Assembly (NCBI GenBank): GCA_947450405.1
Contig: CANFVI010000089.1
Location: 1-6,876, forward strand
Origin: Flavobacteriales bacterium
GTDB lineage: Bacteria > Bacteroidota > Bacteroidia > NS11-12g > UBA955
Reading direction: 5' to 3'
Length of the DNA stretch: 6,876 bases
Part shown: positions 1 to 5,181 of the stretch, in pieces
Layout: the number at the start of each line of letters is the position of its first letter
Numbering within the stretch: position 1 is the stretch's first letter
Notes under the pieces: model-generated
Told to the model about the DNA's origin: nothing
Seen by the model: the letters and a program-made list of their open reading frames with translations, nothing else
Databases searched by the model: none
Translations under genes and position numbers: made by a program

Positions 1-4
1 AATA

Positions 5-1297
5 TTATTGTTTGATAAATTTAGAAGTGCTAACACCGTTTGCAGTAGTAACATTCAAGAAGTATGTTCCAACTGGCAATGCAGCTACGTTGATGTTTCC
101 AGCATTAGAAACTTGCATAACGCGCATTCCGATAGTGTTGAAAATTTCTACGTTTTTGATAGCAGCACTGTTAGCCATTTCGATATTGATAGTACCTGAA
201 GTTGGGTTAGGATAAACCTTAACACCGTTGTTCAAAGTAGCAACACCACTTACAGGAGCTGCACTTCTTACCAATTCAAAGTACCAATAAGCACCGTTAG
301 CAATTGCAATTTCAACTACCATAGTATCGTTTTTGATTGTTACAGGATAAATAATGGTATCTTTTGCATCTGTTGGTTTAGACAATTCACCACCGTTGTA
401 TACTTTAGGAATACCAATGAATAAACCTTTACCAATGATCATGATAGTACCGCTGTTTTTGTCAGCAATCCATTTACCTACAGTGCTTCCATCGTGAGGA
501 GCAACTGGAGCACCACAACCATCAGCACCTTGCCAACCTTCTCTCCAAGTTTCAGATTGCATAATGTTTTCGAAAGTACCGTCAGCATTGAATACAAATC
601 TGTCGTCCATTTGGCAAGCTCTTACAGTTAAGTCACCAGCAGGTAATCCCCACCAGCTATAATCACCTTTAGCAGGACCAACTTTCATGCAACCAGCTTT
701 AGGAGCCAAGTTCCAGTTACCAGTAGGATCAATTGCAGGCATTTCTTTGCTCAATTCAAATCTCCAATAAGCACCACCAGCAATTGGAATATCCAAAATA
801 ACGCTGTTAGCAGTCATAGTAGTTACTTGGTAAACAATGGTGTCTTTTGCACCAGATGGAGCAGAAAGCTCGCCACCAGTGTATACTTTAGGAATACCAA
901 CGAAGTTACCTTTACCAATAATGGTTAAAGTTTGAGCTGCATTGTCATAGCTCCATTTACCCGTGTTAGAACCGTCGTGAGGAGCAACTGGGCTACCACA
1001 ACCGGTTCCACCTTGCCAACCTTCAACATAGGTTTGTGTTCCCATGATGTTTTTGAATGTTCCATCTGCATTGAATTGGAATAAATCATCGAATTGACAA
1101 GCTCTAGCGCCAGTAACTTCAGCGTCAGAATTTGACCACCAGCTGATGTCACCTTTAGCAGGACCAACACCCATGGCTCCAGCCTTAGGTGTAAATTTCC
1201 AATCACCTTGGAATTGTGCACTCAATGAAGAAATAGCGATGAATCCCATGGCCATTACTCCAGTTTTAATGAGTGATGAGAAAGTAGTTTTGTTCAT
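5..1297 (-). CDS. Secreted two-repeat protein with C-terminal type IX secretion (Por) sorting domain
   Basis: A 430-residue exported protein of unknown function. Residues 1-27 form a Sec signal peptide: Lys near the start, a hydrophobic stretch at about 13-22, and a likely cleavage after the SLSA at 24-27. Residues 30-182 and 192-342 are two copies of one domain, roughly 60% identical by hand alignment. Both share PKAG, VGPAKGD, SWW, RACQ.DD, FNADGTF, EGWQG, PVAPHDGS, GKG, GIPKVY, GGELS, AKDTI and GAYW.FEL. Cys67/Cys100 and Cys228/Cys261 are equivalent pairs that could form disulfides. The tail at about 360-430 starts with VYPNPTSG and ends in a short Lys-containing strand, typical of the T9SS type A sorting domain that directs cell-surface attachment or release. 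The repeat resembles domains I associate with secreted Bacteroidota proteins, sometimes beside glycan-active modules, but I know no function for it. Export and T9SS assignments are well supported; the ligand or activity is unknown. Confidence 0.9.
   Translation of the reverse strand: MNKTTFSSLIKTGVMAMGFIAISSLSAQFQGDWKFTPKAGAMGVGPAKGDISWWSNSDAEVTGARACQFDDLFQFNADGTFKNIMGTQTYVEGWQGGTGCGSPVAPHDGSNTGKWSYDNAAQTLTIIGKGNFVGIPKVYTGGELSAPSGAKDTIVYQVTTMTANSVILDIPIAGGAYWRFELSKEMPAIDPTGNWNLAPKAGCMKVGPAKGDYSWWGLPAGDLTVRACQMDDRFVFNADGTFENIMQSETWREGWQGADGCGAPVAPHDGSTVGKWIADKNSGTIMIIGKGLFIGIPKVYNGGELSKPTDAKDTIIYPVTIKNDTMVVEIAIANGAYWYFELVRSAAPVSGVATLNNGVKVYPNPTSGTINIEMANSAAIKNVEIFNTIGMRVMQVSNAGNINVAALPVGTYFLNVTTANGVSTSKFIKQ
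272..1210 (-). repeat. Tandem intragenic duplication encoding two ~150-residue domains
   Basis: The DNA at about 752-1210 encodes the first domain copy (residues 30-182) and about 272-724 the second (192-342), separated by a short linker. By hand alignment the copies are about 60% identical in protein. The most divergent stretch is the loop after SWW (residues 55-64 against 217-225), where a one-residue length difference also falls. The second copy has an extra Cys203. This level of divergence indicates an old duplication rather than a recent or assembly-made repeat. Confidence 0.85.
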
Positions 1298-1328
1298 AGT
1301 TGTTTAATTTTTTTAGTTCTTGTTTTTA

Positions 1329-1360
1329 CAAATGTAAATAGATATTGTAAATAAAACAAT
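1329..1360 (-). promoter_or_regulatory. Bacteroidota-type promoter of the T9SS-tailed secreted protein
   Basis: On the minus strand the box TACATTTG (1329-1336) matches the Bacteroidota '-7' consensus TAnnTTTG exactly. An ATTG (1357-1360) stands 20 nt upstream in the '-33' position. Transcription would begin near 1322, giving a leader of about 25 nt before the ATG at 1297. An inverted repeat at 1353-1367 overlaps the '-33' element and could be an operator, which is inference only. Confidence 0.6.
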
Positions 1361-1382
1361 ATGTTTTGTTTTAAGAATGTCA

Positions 1383-1408
1383 TAATTTTCTTTTACAAAT
1401 GAAAATTA
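1383..1408. repeat. AT-rich inverted repeat between GNAT gene and secreted-protein gene
   Basis: TAATTTTC (1383-1390) and GAAAATTA (1401-1408) are perfect 8-base arms around a 10-nt loop. On the plus strand they are followed by a T7 run at 1412-1418, which looks like a weak terminator in that direction, but no plus-strand gene ends here. On the minus strand, where GNAT transcripts arrive, no T-run follows. The loop repeats an 11-base stretch, TTTTACAAATG, that also occurs at 1324-1334 over the -7 box. Apart from this repeat and the promoter, the gap 1298-1446 shows nothing else. Confidence 0.3.
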
Positions 1409-1446
1409 CGGTTTTTTTAGCGCTGATTAAAAGTATTTTGAAGTGC

Positions 1447-1968
1447 TTAATTATTGACTTTTCTCAACCAATTCCATTCTGAATCTTCAGAAGAAAAAGT
1501 TTCAACAAAATCAAAACCACATTTTTCGGCAACAGACATCGATGCTAAATTTCCAGGATGAATCATGGCAATAATTTCCTGGATTTTGAGTTGCTCAAAT
1601 CCAATTTTTAAGCATGCCAAACTCGCTTCGGTTGCATAACCCTTATTCCAATGTTTGAATTTAAATCGGTAACCCAAATCGTAATAATTAATGTGGTTGT
1701 TTTCCATTTCTTTGTGGAATTTGAGACCAGTCCAGCCTAAAAAATCACCACTTTGTTTTTCAATAACCGCCCAACGCCCAACACCATTTTCGGCGTATTG
1801 GTTTAAAATAAATTGAACAACATCGTTGGCTTCTTCAATGCTGCAAATTGGATTTTGTCCGGTATATTTGGTTACGCGTTCATCCAAATCCATTTCCAAT
1901 AAATCAATTGCATCATACAATTCAATGTCCCTCAAAATGAGTCGTGAAGTTTCGGCTATGATTTTCAT
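1447..1968 (-). CDS. GNAT family N-acetyltransferase (RimJ/RimL-like)
   Basis: A cytoplasmic 173-residue protein predicted to move the acetyl group of acetyl-CoA to an amine. It opens with TSRLILRDIELYDA (7-20), the usual first strand and helix of RimJ/RimL-type GNATs. WAVIEK..GDFLGWTGL (66-82) is the central beta hairpin, and YYDLGYRF (95-102) leads into the acetyl-CoA pyrophosphate loop HWNKGYATEA (106-115), a close relative of the common W-G-K-G-Y-A-T-E-A motif. HPGNLASMSVAEKCGF (137-152) is the conserved C-terminal 'N..S..V.EK.GF' segment. Length is normal and the gene looks intact. The substrate cannot be read from sequence; such proteins modify ribosomal protein N-termini, small amines or antibiotics, and nothing here favours one. 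It lies 61 nt downstream of the DUF3050 gene on the same strand and may be the last gene of that unit. I see no clear promoter of its own, only a one-mismatch -7 box at 1989-1996 with no partner. Confidence 0.88.
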   Translation of the reverse strand: MKIIAETSRLILRDIELYDAIDLLEMDLDERVTKYTGQNPICSIEEANDVVQFILNQYAENGVGRWAVIEKQSGDFLGWTGLKFHKEMENNHINYYDLGYRFKFKHWNKGYATEASLACLKIGFEQLKIQEIIAMIHPGNLASMSVAEKCGFDFVETFSSEDSEWNWLRKVNN

Positions 1969-1980
1969 TTGATTAGGATT

Positions 1981-2007
1981 AACTTTTTCAAATGTCCGAA
2001 AAAAGTT
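1981..2007 (-). other. Possible intercistronic stem-loop between DUF3050 and GNAT genes
   Basis: AACTTTTT (1981-1988) and AAAAAGTT (2000-2007) can pair as an 8-bp A/U-rich stem around an 11-nt loop, 12 nt upstream of the GNAT start codon. No T-run follows in the direction of transcription, so it is not a convincing terminator. It might be a processing or stability element, or mere AT-rich coincidence. Confidence 0.2.
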
Positions 2008-2029
2008 TGGGATTAATACCCAATAAAAA

Positions 2030-2812
2030 TTATGCTTTTCTGAGCATTATTTCATCGTAGGCGCCATTCCATAAACCTATGCGGTGTTGCAACGATAATT
2101 TAGTGAATTCGTTGGCTTCTTCCCACAATGATTCATCGGTGCCACATAAGTCACGTGTCATTTCTAATGCCAAATGGCTATGATGATCACCATCAACTTC
2201 AATATGTCGCTCCAAATAGTATTTAAATATTGAAATACTCTCTGGAATTCGTTTGTAAATGTCCTCAATCATTGAAATAAACATACCTGGAATCAAATCT
2301 TCTCTTCCAAAAGTAAAAACAGCCGCCATTAAATGAGGTTTATTGCTGTGAATTACGCTAAAAGTAAAGTTTACAAAATCTTCAACACTTTTAGGCGCCT
2401 TAGATTCGGTAAGAGCATCTTTCAAATTCTTGTTTTGAATTAAATGATCTATAAACATTTCAATTTGGGATGATTCAGCGCCGCATTGTTTCATTGATTG
2501 CAAATACAATTCAAAATGACTCATTCTGTTGCCAAACTGATCCACATCAGATTCTTCACCCACAACAATTTCGTTAATTAAATAACGTGTATTGGCATTT
2601 CCAGTTGGTATCCAAGGAATTGTGGTACAAGTCAGGTTGTTTTGGAGGGACTTAAGCAGTGACATAAAATCCCACACTGCAAACACATGATGCTTCATGA
2701 AGATTTTAAGGTCTTCGATATCCTCAATTACTGAATAAAGTTTGTGGTGAATGATTTCATTACGTAAAGACTGAATAGAATTTTGAATGTTTTGAATCTG
2801 TGGATTTTCCAT
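2030..2812 (-). CDS. DUF3050 family protein, heme-oxygenase-like fold
   Basis: A 260-residue soluble protein with no signal peptide or membrane segment, recognised as the DUF3050 family by its run of signatures: HHKLYSVIEDIEDLKIF (22-38), MKHHVFAVWDFMSLLKSLQ (39-57), EIVVGEESD (81-89), SHFELYLQSM (98-107), FTFGRED (166-172) and YYLERHIEVDGDHHSHLA (198-215). The pattern is all-helical and His-rich. H203-x3-D207-x2-H210 has the spacing of the third-helix metal ligands in heme-oxygenase-like diiron enzymes such as CADD, and H41/H42, H99 and E101 are further candidate ligands. An enzymatic role (oxygenase or oxidase) is therefore an inference; DUF3050 has no established function that I know of. 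The ATG at 2812 gives the expected family N-terminus. It sits 79 nt downstream of the osmC-like gene and 61 nt upstream of the GNAT gene, all co-oriented. I found no good promoter of its own. Confidence 0.85.
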   Translation of the reverse strand: MENPQIQNIQNSIQSLRNEIIHHKLYSVIEDIEDLKIFMKHHVFAVWDFMSLLKSLQNNLTCTTIPWIPTGNANTRYLINEIVVGEESDVDQFGNRMSHFELYLQSMKQCGAESSQIEMFIDHLIQNKNLKDALTESKAPKSVEDFVNFTFSVIHSNKPHLMAAVFTFGREDLIPGMFISMIEDIYKRIPESISIFKYYLERHIEVDGDHHSHLALEMTRDLCGTDESLWEEANEFTKLSLQHRIGLWNGAYDEIMLRKA

Positions 2813-2862
2813 GTGTTATATCAATGCAAATTTCAGTGCTAAGGTTGAAATTATTGCTTAGG

Positions 2863-2876
2863 ATTTATGCATAAAT
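2863..2876. promoter_or_regulatory. Perfect 14-bp palindrome upstream of DUF3050 gene
   Basis: ATTTATGCATAAAT reads identically on both strands. It lies in the 79-nt gap between the osmC-like stop codon and the DUF3050 start, about 50 nt upstream of that start. A perfect dyad in this place could be an operator for a dimeric regulator. The sequence is AT-rich, which raises the chance of coincidence. Confidence 0.3.
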
Positions 2877-2891
2877 ATTCCACAAAACAGA

Positions 2892-3302
2892 TTAGATCCA
2901 TTCGATTTTTACGTCTTGCTCAATCTCTGGATGCAAGCTTTTTGAAACAGGGCAACTTCTTACAACGCGTTCTAATCCTTCGCGCTGGCGGTCTGTTCCG
3001 TTTTGCCCCAATTGGATGCGAATAGTGGCTTCAATTCTTGCAATTCTTCGGGGTTCTGTACCCATGATTTTATTTGTATCAGCAGAAATAGAAAGAACTT
3101 CAATTTCTTTGAGTTGCGCATATATTCCCATTGTTGTCATGATACAAGTGGTTAAACTCAATGCGCACAAATCGGTAGGAGAGAATGCTTCGCCTTTACC
3201 CAGATTGTCGGTTGGGGCATCGGTATGAATTATTGTACCACTTTGTATATGTGTATTTTCGCAACGTAAATTGCCAAGGTATTTGGTGCTAAAGTTTGCC
3301 AT
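2892..3302 (-). CDS. OsmC family peroxiredoxin-like protein
   Basis: A 136-residue cytoplasmic protein of the OsmC/Ohr superfamily, whose members reduce organic hydroperoxides through a cysteine pair. The sequence shows GEAFSPTDLCALSLTTC (37-53), the central helix carrying the first catalytic Cys (C53), and VVRSCPVSKSLHPEI (113-127), carrying the second (C117) in the usual SCPVS context. The N-terminal beta half (3-30) and the VLSISADTNKI...IARIEATIRI region (69-96) fit the OsmC fold. Length is normal. C14 and C46 are additional cysteines without a family role that I know. It looks closer to the general OsmC/YhfA-type group than to classical Ohr, so the substrate is uncertain. It is transcribed away from guaB from an overlapping promoter region and may lead a unit with the DUF3050 and GNAT genes. 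Confidence 0.92.
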   Translation of the reverse strand: MANFSTKYLGNLRCENTHIQSGTIIHTDAPTDNLGKGEAFSPTDLCALSLTTCIMTTMGIYAQLKEIEVLSISADTNKIMGTEPRRIARIEATIRIQLGQNGTDRQREGLERVVRSCPVSKSLHPEIEQDVKIEWI

Positions 3303-3336
3303 TTTTTTCTACTTTTAGATATTTATCCAACAAATT

Positions 3337-3367
3337 TATGGGATTTACAAATTTATTCCTATCTTTG
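3337..3367 (+). promoter_or_regulatory. Bacteroidota-type promoter of guaB
   Basis: TATCTTTG (3360-3367) matches the '-7' consensus TAnnTTTG and is followed by CAC, as is common in this phylum. TATG (3337-3340), one mismatch from TTTG, lies exactly 19 nt upstream. Transcription would start near 3374, about 34 nt before the ATG at 3408. No Shine-Dalgarno sequence is present in the A/T-rich leader. No hairpin or purine-riboswitch-like structure fits in such a short leader. Confidence 0.7.
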
Positions 3368-3376
3368 CACCGCAAA
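3348..3376 (-). promoter_or_regulatory. Bacteroidota-type promoter for the osmC-like gene
   Basis: On the minus strand TAAATTTG (3348-3355) is an exact TAnnTTTG '-7' box, and a perfect TTTG (3373-3376) lies 17 nt upstream as the '-33' box. The start would be near 3341, giving a leader of about 40 nt. An identical TAAATTTG box occurs at 3331-3338, exactly 17 nt further downstream, with no good '-33' partner; it may be a second start site. The whole element overlaps the guaB promoter on the other strand. Confidence 0.6.
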
Positions 3377-3407
3377 TAACCACCATACTTTTTAATTGTT
3401 ATTTGCT

Positions 3408-4883
3408 ATGTCTAACACCAACAATTCCCCCAAAATTATTTTAGAAGGATTAACTTTTGACGACGTACTCGTTGTGCCACGCCATTCACAAGTGTTGCCC
3501 CGTGAAGCCGATACAAGTACCCAATTTACCAAAGGCCTGCGCCTAAATGTACCTATCGTTGCTGCTGCAATGGATACAGTTACAGAAAGCAAAATGGCGA
3601 TTGCCATGGCAAGAGAAGGTGGAATTGGAATTATTCACAAAAACATGACTATTCAGCGTCAAGCTGAAGAAGTAAAAAAAGTGAAACGTTCTGAAAGTGG
3701 AATGATTCTCGATCCAATTACACTTACTGCCGATGCAACTTTGGCTAACGCGGTGCAATTGATGAAAGATAACCGTATTGGTGGAATTCCAGTAATAGAC
3801 GGTGCCAATAAATTGGTGGGTATTATTACAAATCGCGATTTGCGTTTTGAAAAAGATTTAACCAAATTGGTGGGCCTTGTAATGACAACCAATAATTTAA
3901 TTACAGCGCCACATGGTACTGATTTAAAAGGTGCTCAAGAAATTCTTGAAAAACATAAAATTGAGAAATTACCTATTGTAGATGAAAATCAAGTTTTACA
4001 AGGGTTAATTACTTTTAAAGATATTCAAAAAGTTAAAAACTATCCAAAAGCTGTAAAAGATACACACGGTCGTTTACTTGTTGGTGCCGCGGTAGGTGTT
4101 ACTGCCGATACAATGGAAAGGGTAGAAGCCTTGGTGAAAGTTGGGGTTGACGTAATTGCAATTGATACGGCTCACGGTCACTCTAAAGGAGTTTTAGATC
4201 AAGTTTCTGCAGTGAAAAAAGCGTATCCAAATTTGCAAATTATTGCTGGAAATATTGCAACAGGTGCTGCCGCAAAAGCTTTGGCTGAAGCAGGTGCCGA
4301 TGCGGTAAAAGTGGGTGTTGGCCCAGGTAGTATTTGTACAACGCGTATCATTGCCGGAATAGGAATGCCTCAGTTAACCGCAATTATGGAAGCTGCTGAA
4401 GCATTAAAAGGAACGGGTGTTCCAGTGATTGCAGATGGTGGAATTAGATACAGCGGAGATATGGTTAAGGCTCTTGTAGCGGGTGCCAATACCATCATGG
4501 CGGGAGGTTTGTTCGCTGGAACTGAAGAAAGTCCAGGAGAAACTACTTTTTACGATGGCCGAAAAGTGAAATCATACCGTGGTATGGGTTCTATTGAAGC
4601 GATGAAAGAAGGGAGTAAAGACCGTTATTTCCAAGATGCAGAAGATGAAGTTGCCAAATTGGTTCCTGAAGGTATTGTTGGAACTGTTTCTTATAAGGGA
4701 CATTTAAGCGAAGTAATTTACCAATTGGTTGGTGGATTAAAAGCGGGGATGGGTTATTGTGGTTCATCAACAATGGATCATTTGCAAACTGCAAACTTTG
4801 TGAGAATTACAAACGCAGGAATGAGAGAAAGTCATCCTCACGATATTTCAATTACGCGTGAAGCTCCAAATTATAGTCGTTAA
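3408..4883 (+). CDS. guaB: IMP dehydrogenase
   Basis: Catalyses the NAD-dependent oxidation of IMP to XMP, the committed step to GMP, in the cytosol, usually as a tetramer or octamer. Read from the ATG at 3408 the protein has 491 residues, normal for bacteria. The N-terminal barrel strand LEGLTFDDVLVVPR (12-25) is followed by PIVAAAMDTVTE (49-60). Two CBS domains span about 98-155 and 158-213 and usually bind regulatory nucleotides. The catalytic loop VGVGPGSICTTR (302-313) holds the nucleophile Cys310. Further landmarks are DGGIRYSGD (343-351), AGTEESPGE (370-378), the flap YRGMGS (390-395), the Arg406-Tyr407 dyad, and the end DISITREAPNYS (479-490). A TTG at 3396 would add four residues not typical of the family, so the ATG is preferred. 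The gene is monocistronic by its own promoter and terminator. No key residue is missing. Confidence 0.98.
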   Translation: MSNTNNSPKIILEGLTFDDVLVVPRHSQVLPREADTSTQFTKGLRLNVPIVAAAMDTVTESKMAIAMAREGGIGIIHKNMTIQRQAEEVKKVKRSESGMILDPITLTADATLANAVQLMKDNRIGGIPVIDGANKLVGIITNRDLRFEKDLTKLVGLVMTTNNLITAPHGTDLKGAQEILEKHKIEKLPIVDENQVLQGLITFKDIQKVKNYPKAVKDTHGRLLVGAAVGVTADTMERVEALVKVGVDVIAIDTAHGHSKGVLDQVSAVKKAYPNLQIIAGNIATGAAAKALAEAGADAVKVGVGPGSICTTRIIAGIGMPQLTAIMEAAEALKGTGVPVIADGGIRYSGDMVKALVAGANTIMAGGLFAGTEESPGETTFYDGRKVKSYRGMGSIEAMKEGSKDRYFQDAEDEVAKLVPEGIVGTVSYKGHLSEVIYQLVGGLKAGMGYCGSSTMDHLQTANFVRITNAGMRESHPHDISITREAPNYSR

Positions 4884-4902
4884 TTTCAAACCCTAAATAT
4901 AC

Positions 4903-4935
4903 AAAGCCTTCTAATTTTAGAAGGCTTTTTTGTTT
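4903..4935 (+). terminator. Intrinsic terminator of guaB
   Basis: Beginning 20 nt after the guaB stop codon, AAGCCTTCTAA (4904-4914) pairs perfectly with TTAGAAGGCTT (4917-4927). The TT between them, together with the innermost A-T pair, forms the loop. A run of six T follows (4926-4931), then G and three more T. This is a textbook rho-independent terminator and should close the guaB transcript before the next promoter at 4974. Confidence 0.9.
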
Positions 4936-4952
4936 AATAATATTGACTCAAT

Positions 4953-4981
4953 ATTGAAATAATATTCGTGCCATAGTTTTG
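4953..4981 (+). promoter_or_regulatory. Plus-strand promoter inside the guaB-pyrG intergenic region
   Basis: TAGTTTTG (4974-4981) is an exact TAnnTTTG box followed by CAC, the same downstream context as the guaB promoter. ATTG (4953-4956) lies 17 nt upstream, the same spacing as in the osmC-like promoter. It stands directly after the guaB terminator and no ORF of any useful length follows, which suggests that it drives a small RNA starting near 4988. Confidence 0.5.
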
Positions 4982-4987
4982 CACCAA

Positions 4988-5163
4988 GAAAAAACACAAA
5001 TGTAGTTTGGTTTTAGTTGTTTAAAATTAATCATTGTGAACTTCTTACATGTGAATCAATTTTAGGGGTAGGCTCTTCGTAAACGTCAGCCTAAAATTTG
5101 ATTTGCACTTTCATAGATATTTATGGGAAACAAAAAAGACGCAATTTTATTGCGTCTTTTTTG
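4988..5163 (+). ncRNA. Candidate small RNA, possibly 6S-type (Flavo-1/6S-like)
   Basis: About 176 nt lie between a TAnnTTTG promoter and a strong terminator and contain no plausible ORF: the ATGs at 5000 and 5049 meet stops at once. The core is a long hairpin. AATTTTAGG (5058-5066) pairs perfectly with CCTAAAATT (5090-5098); after a single bulged T (5099), 5050-5057 pairs with 5100-5107 with two G-U pairs. Outside it lies an asymmetric bubble (about 5033-5049 against 5108-5115), closed by ATC/GAT (5030-5032 with 5116-5118), AAAT/ATTT (5024-5027 with 5119-5122) and TTGTTT/AAACAA (5017-5022 with 5128-5133). The closing helix competes with the terminator stem for two bases. Size and the stem-bubble-stem plan recall 6S RNA, which binds RNA polymerase by imitating an open promoter. 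I recognise no family signature motif, so the transcript is moderately supported and the 6S identity is an inference. Confidence 0.45.
5131..5163. terminator. Symmetric bidirectional terminator between pyrG and the small-RNA candidate
   Basis: AAAAAAGACGCAA (5132-5144) and TTGCGTCTTTTTT (5150-5162) are perfect 13-base arms around a 5-nt loop, and the flanking C5131 and G5163 can also pair. The G/C-containing core GACGC/GCGTC plus a T6 run on each strand allows termination in both directions. On the minus strand it closes pyrG, 19 nt after its stop codon. On the plus strand it closes the small RNA proposed to start near 4988. Confidence 0.9.
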
Positions 5164-5181
5164 TTTGAGATAGTATAAAAA

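Noticed and set aside
925..1221. 98-residue open frame on the minus strand within the secreted-protein gene
   Set aside because: It lies in another frame of the clearly coding, domain-bearing gene and has no recognisable protein features.
1383..1418. Hairpin followed by T7 as a terminator for the GNAT gene
   Set aside because: The T-run lies on the plus-strand side of the hairpin, while GNAT is transcribed on the minus strand, where no T-run follows.
3396..3407. TTG start for guaB four codons upstream of the ATG
   Set aside because: It would place the start about 22 nt after the predicted transcript start and add MLFA, which is not typical of GuaB; the ATG at 3408 gives the usual N-terminus.
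4946..5034. 28-codon minus-strand frame (starting MINFKQLK) in the guaB-pyrG gap
   Set aside because: Too short, no promoter or recognisable motif, and it lies beyond the pyrG terminator in the minus direction; the structured plus-strand RNA explains the region better.
5058..5098. Reading the intergenic hairpin as a tRNA, tmRNA or SRP RNA
   Set aside because: No cloverleaf or CCA end, no tmRNA tag frame, and no GGAA-type apical loop motif of SRP RNA in the hairpin.
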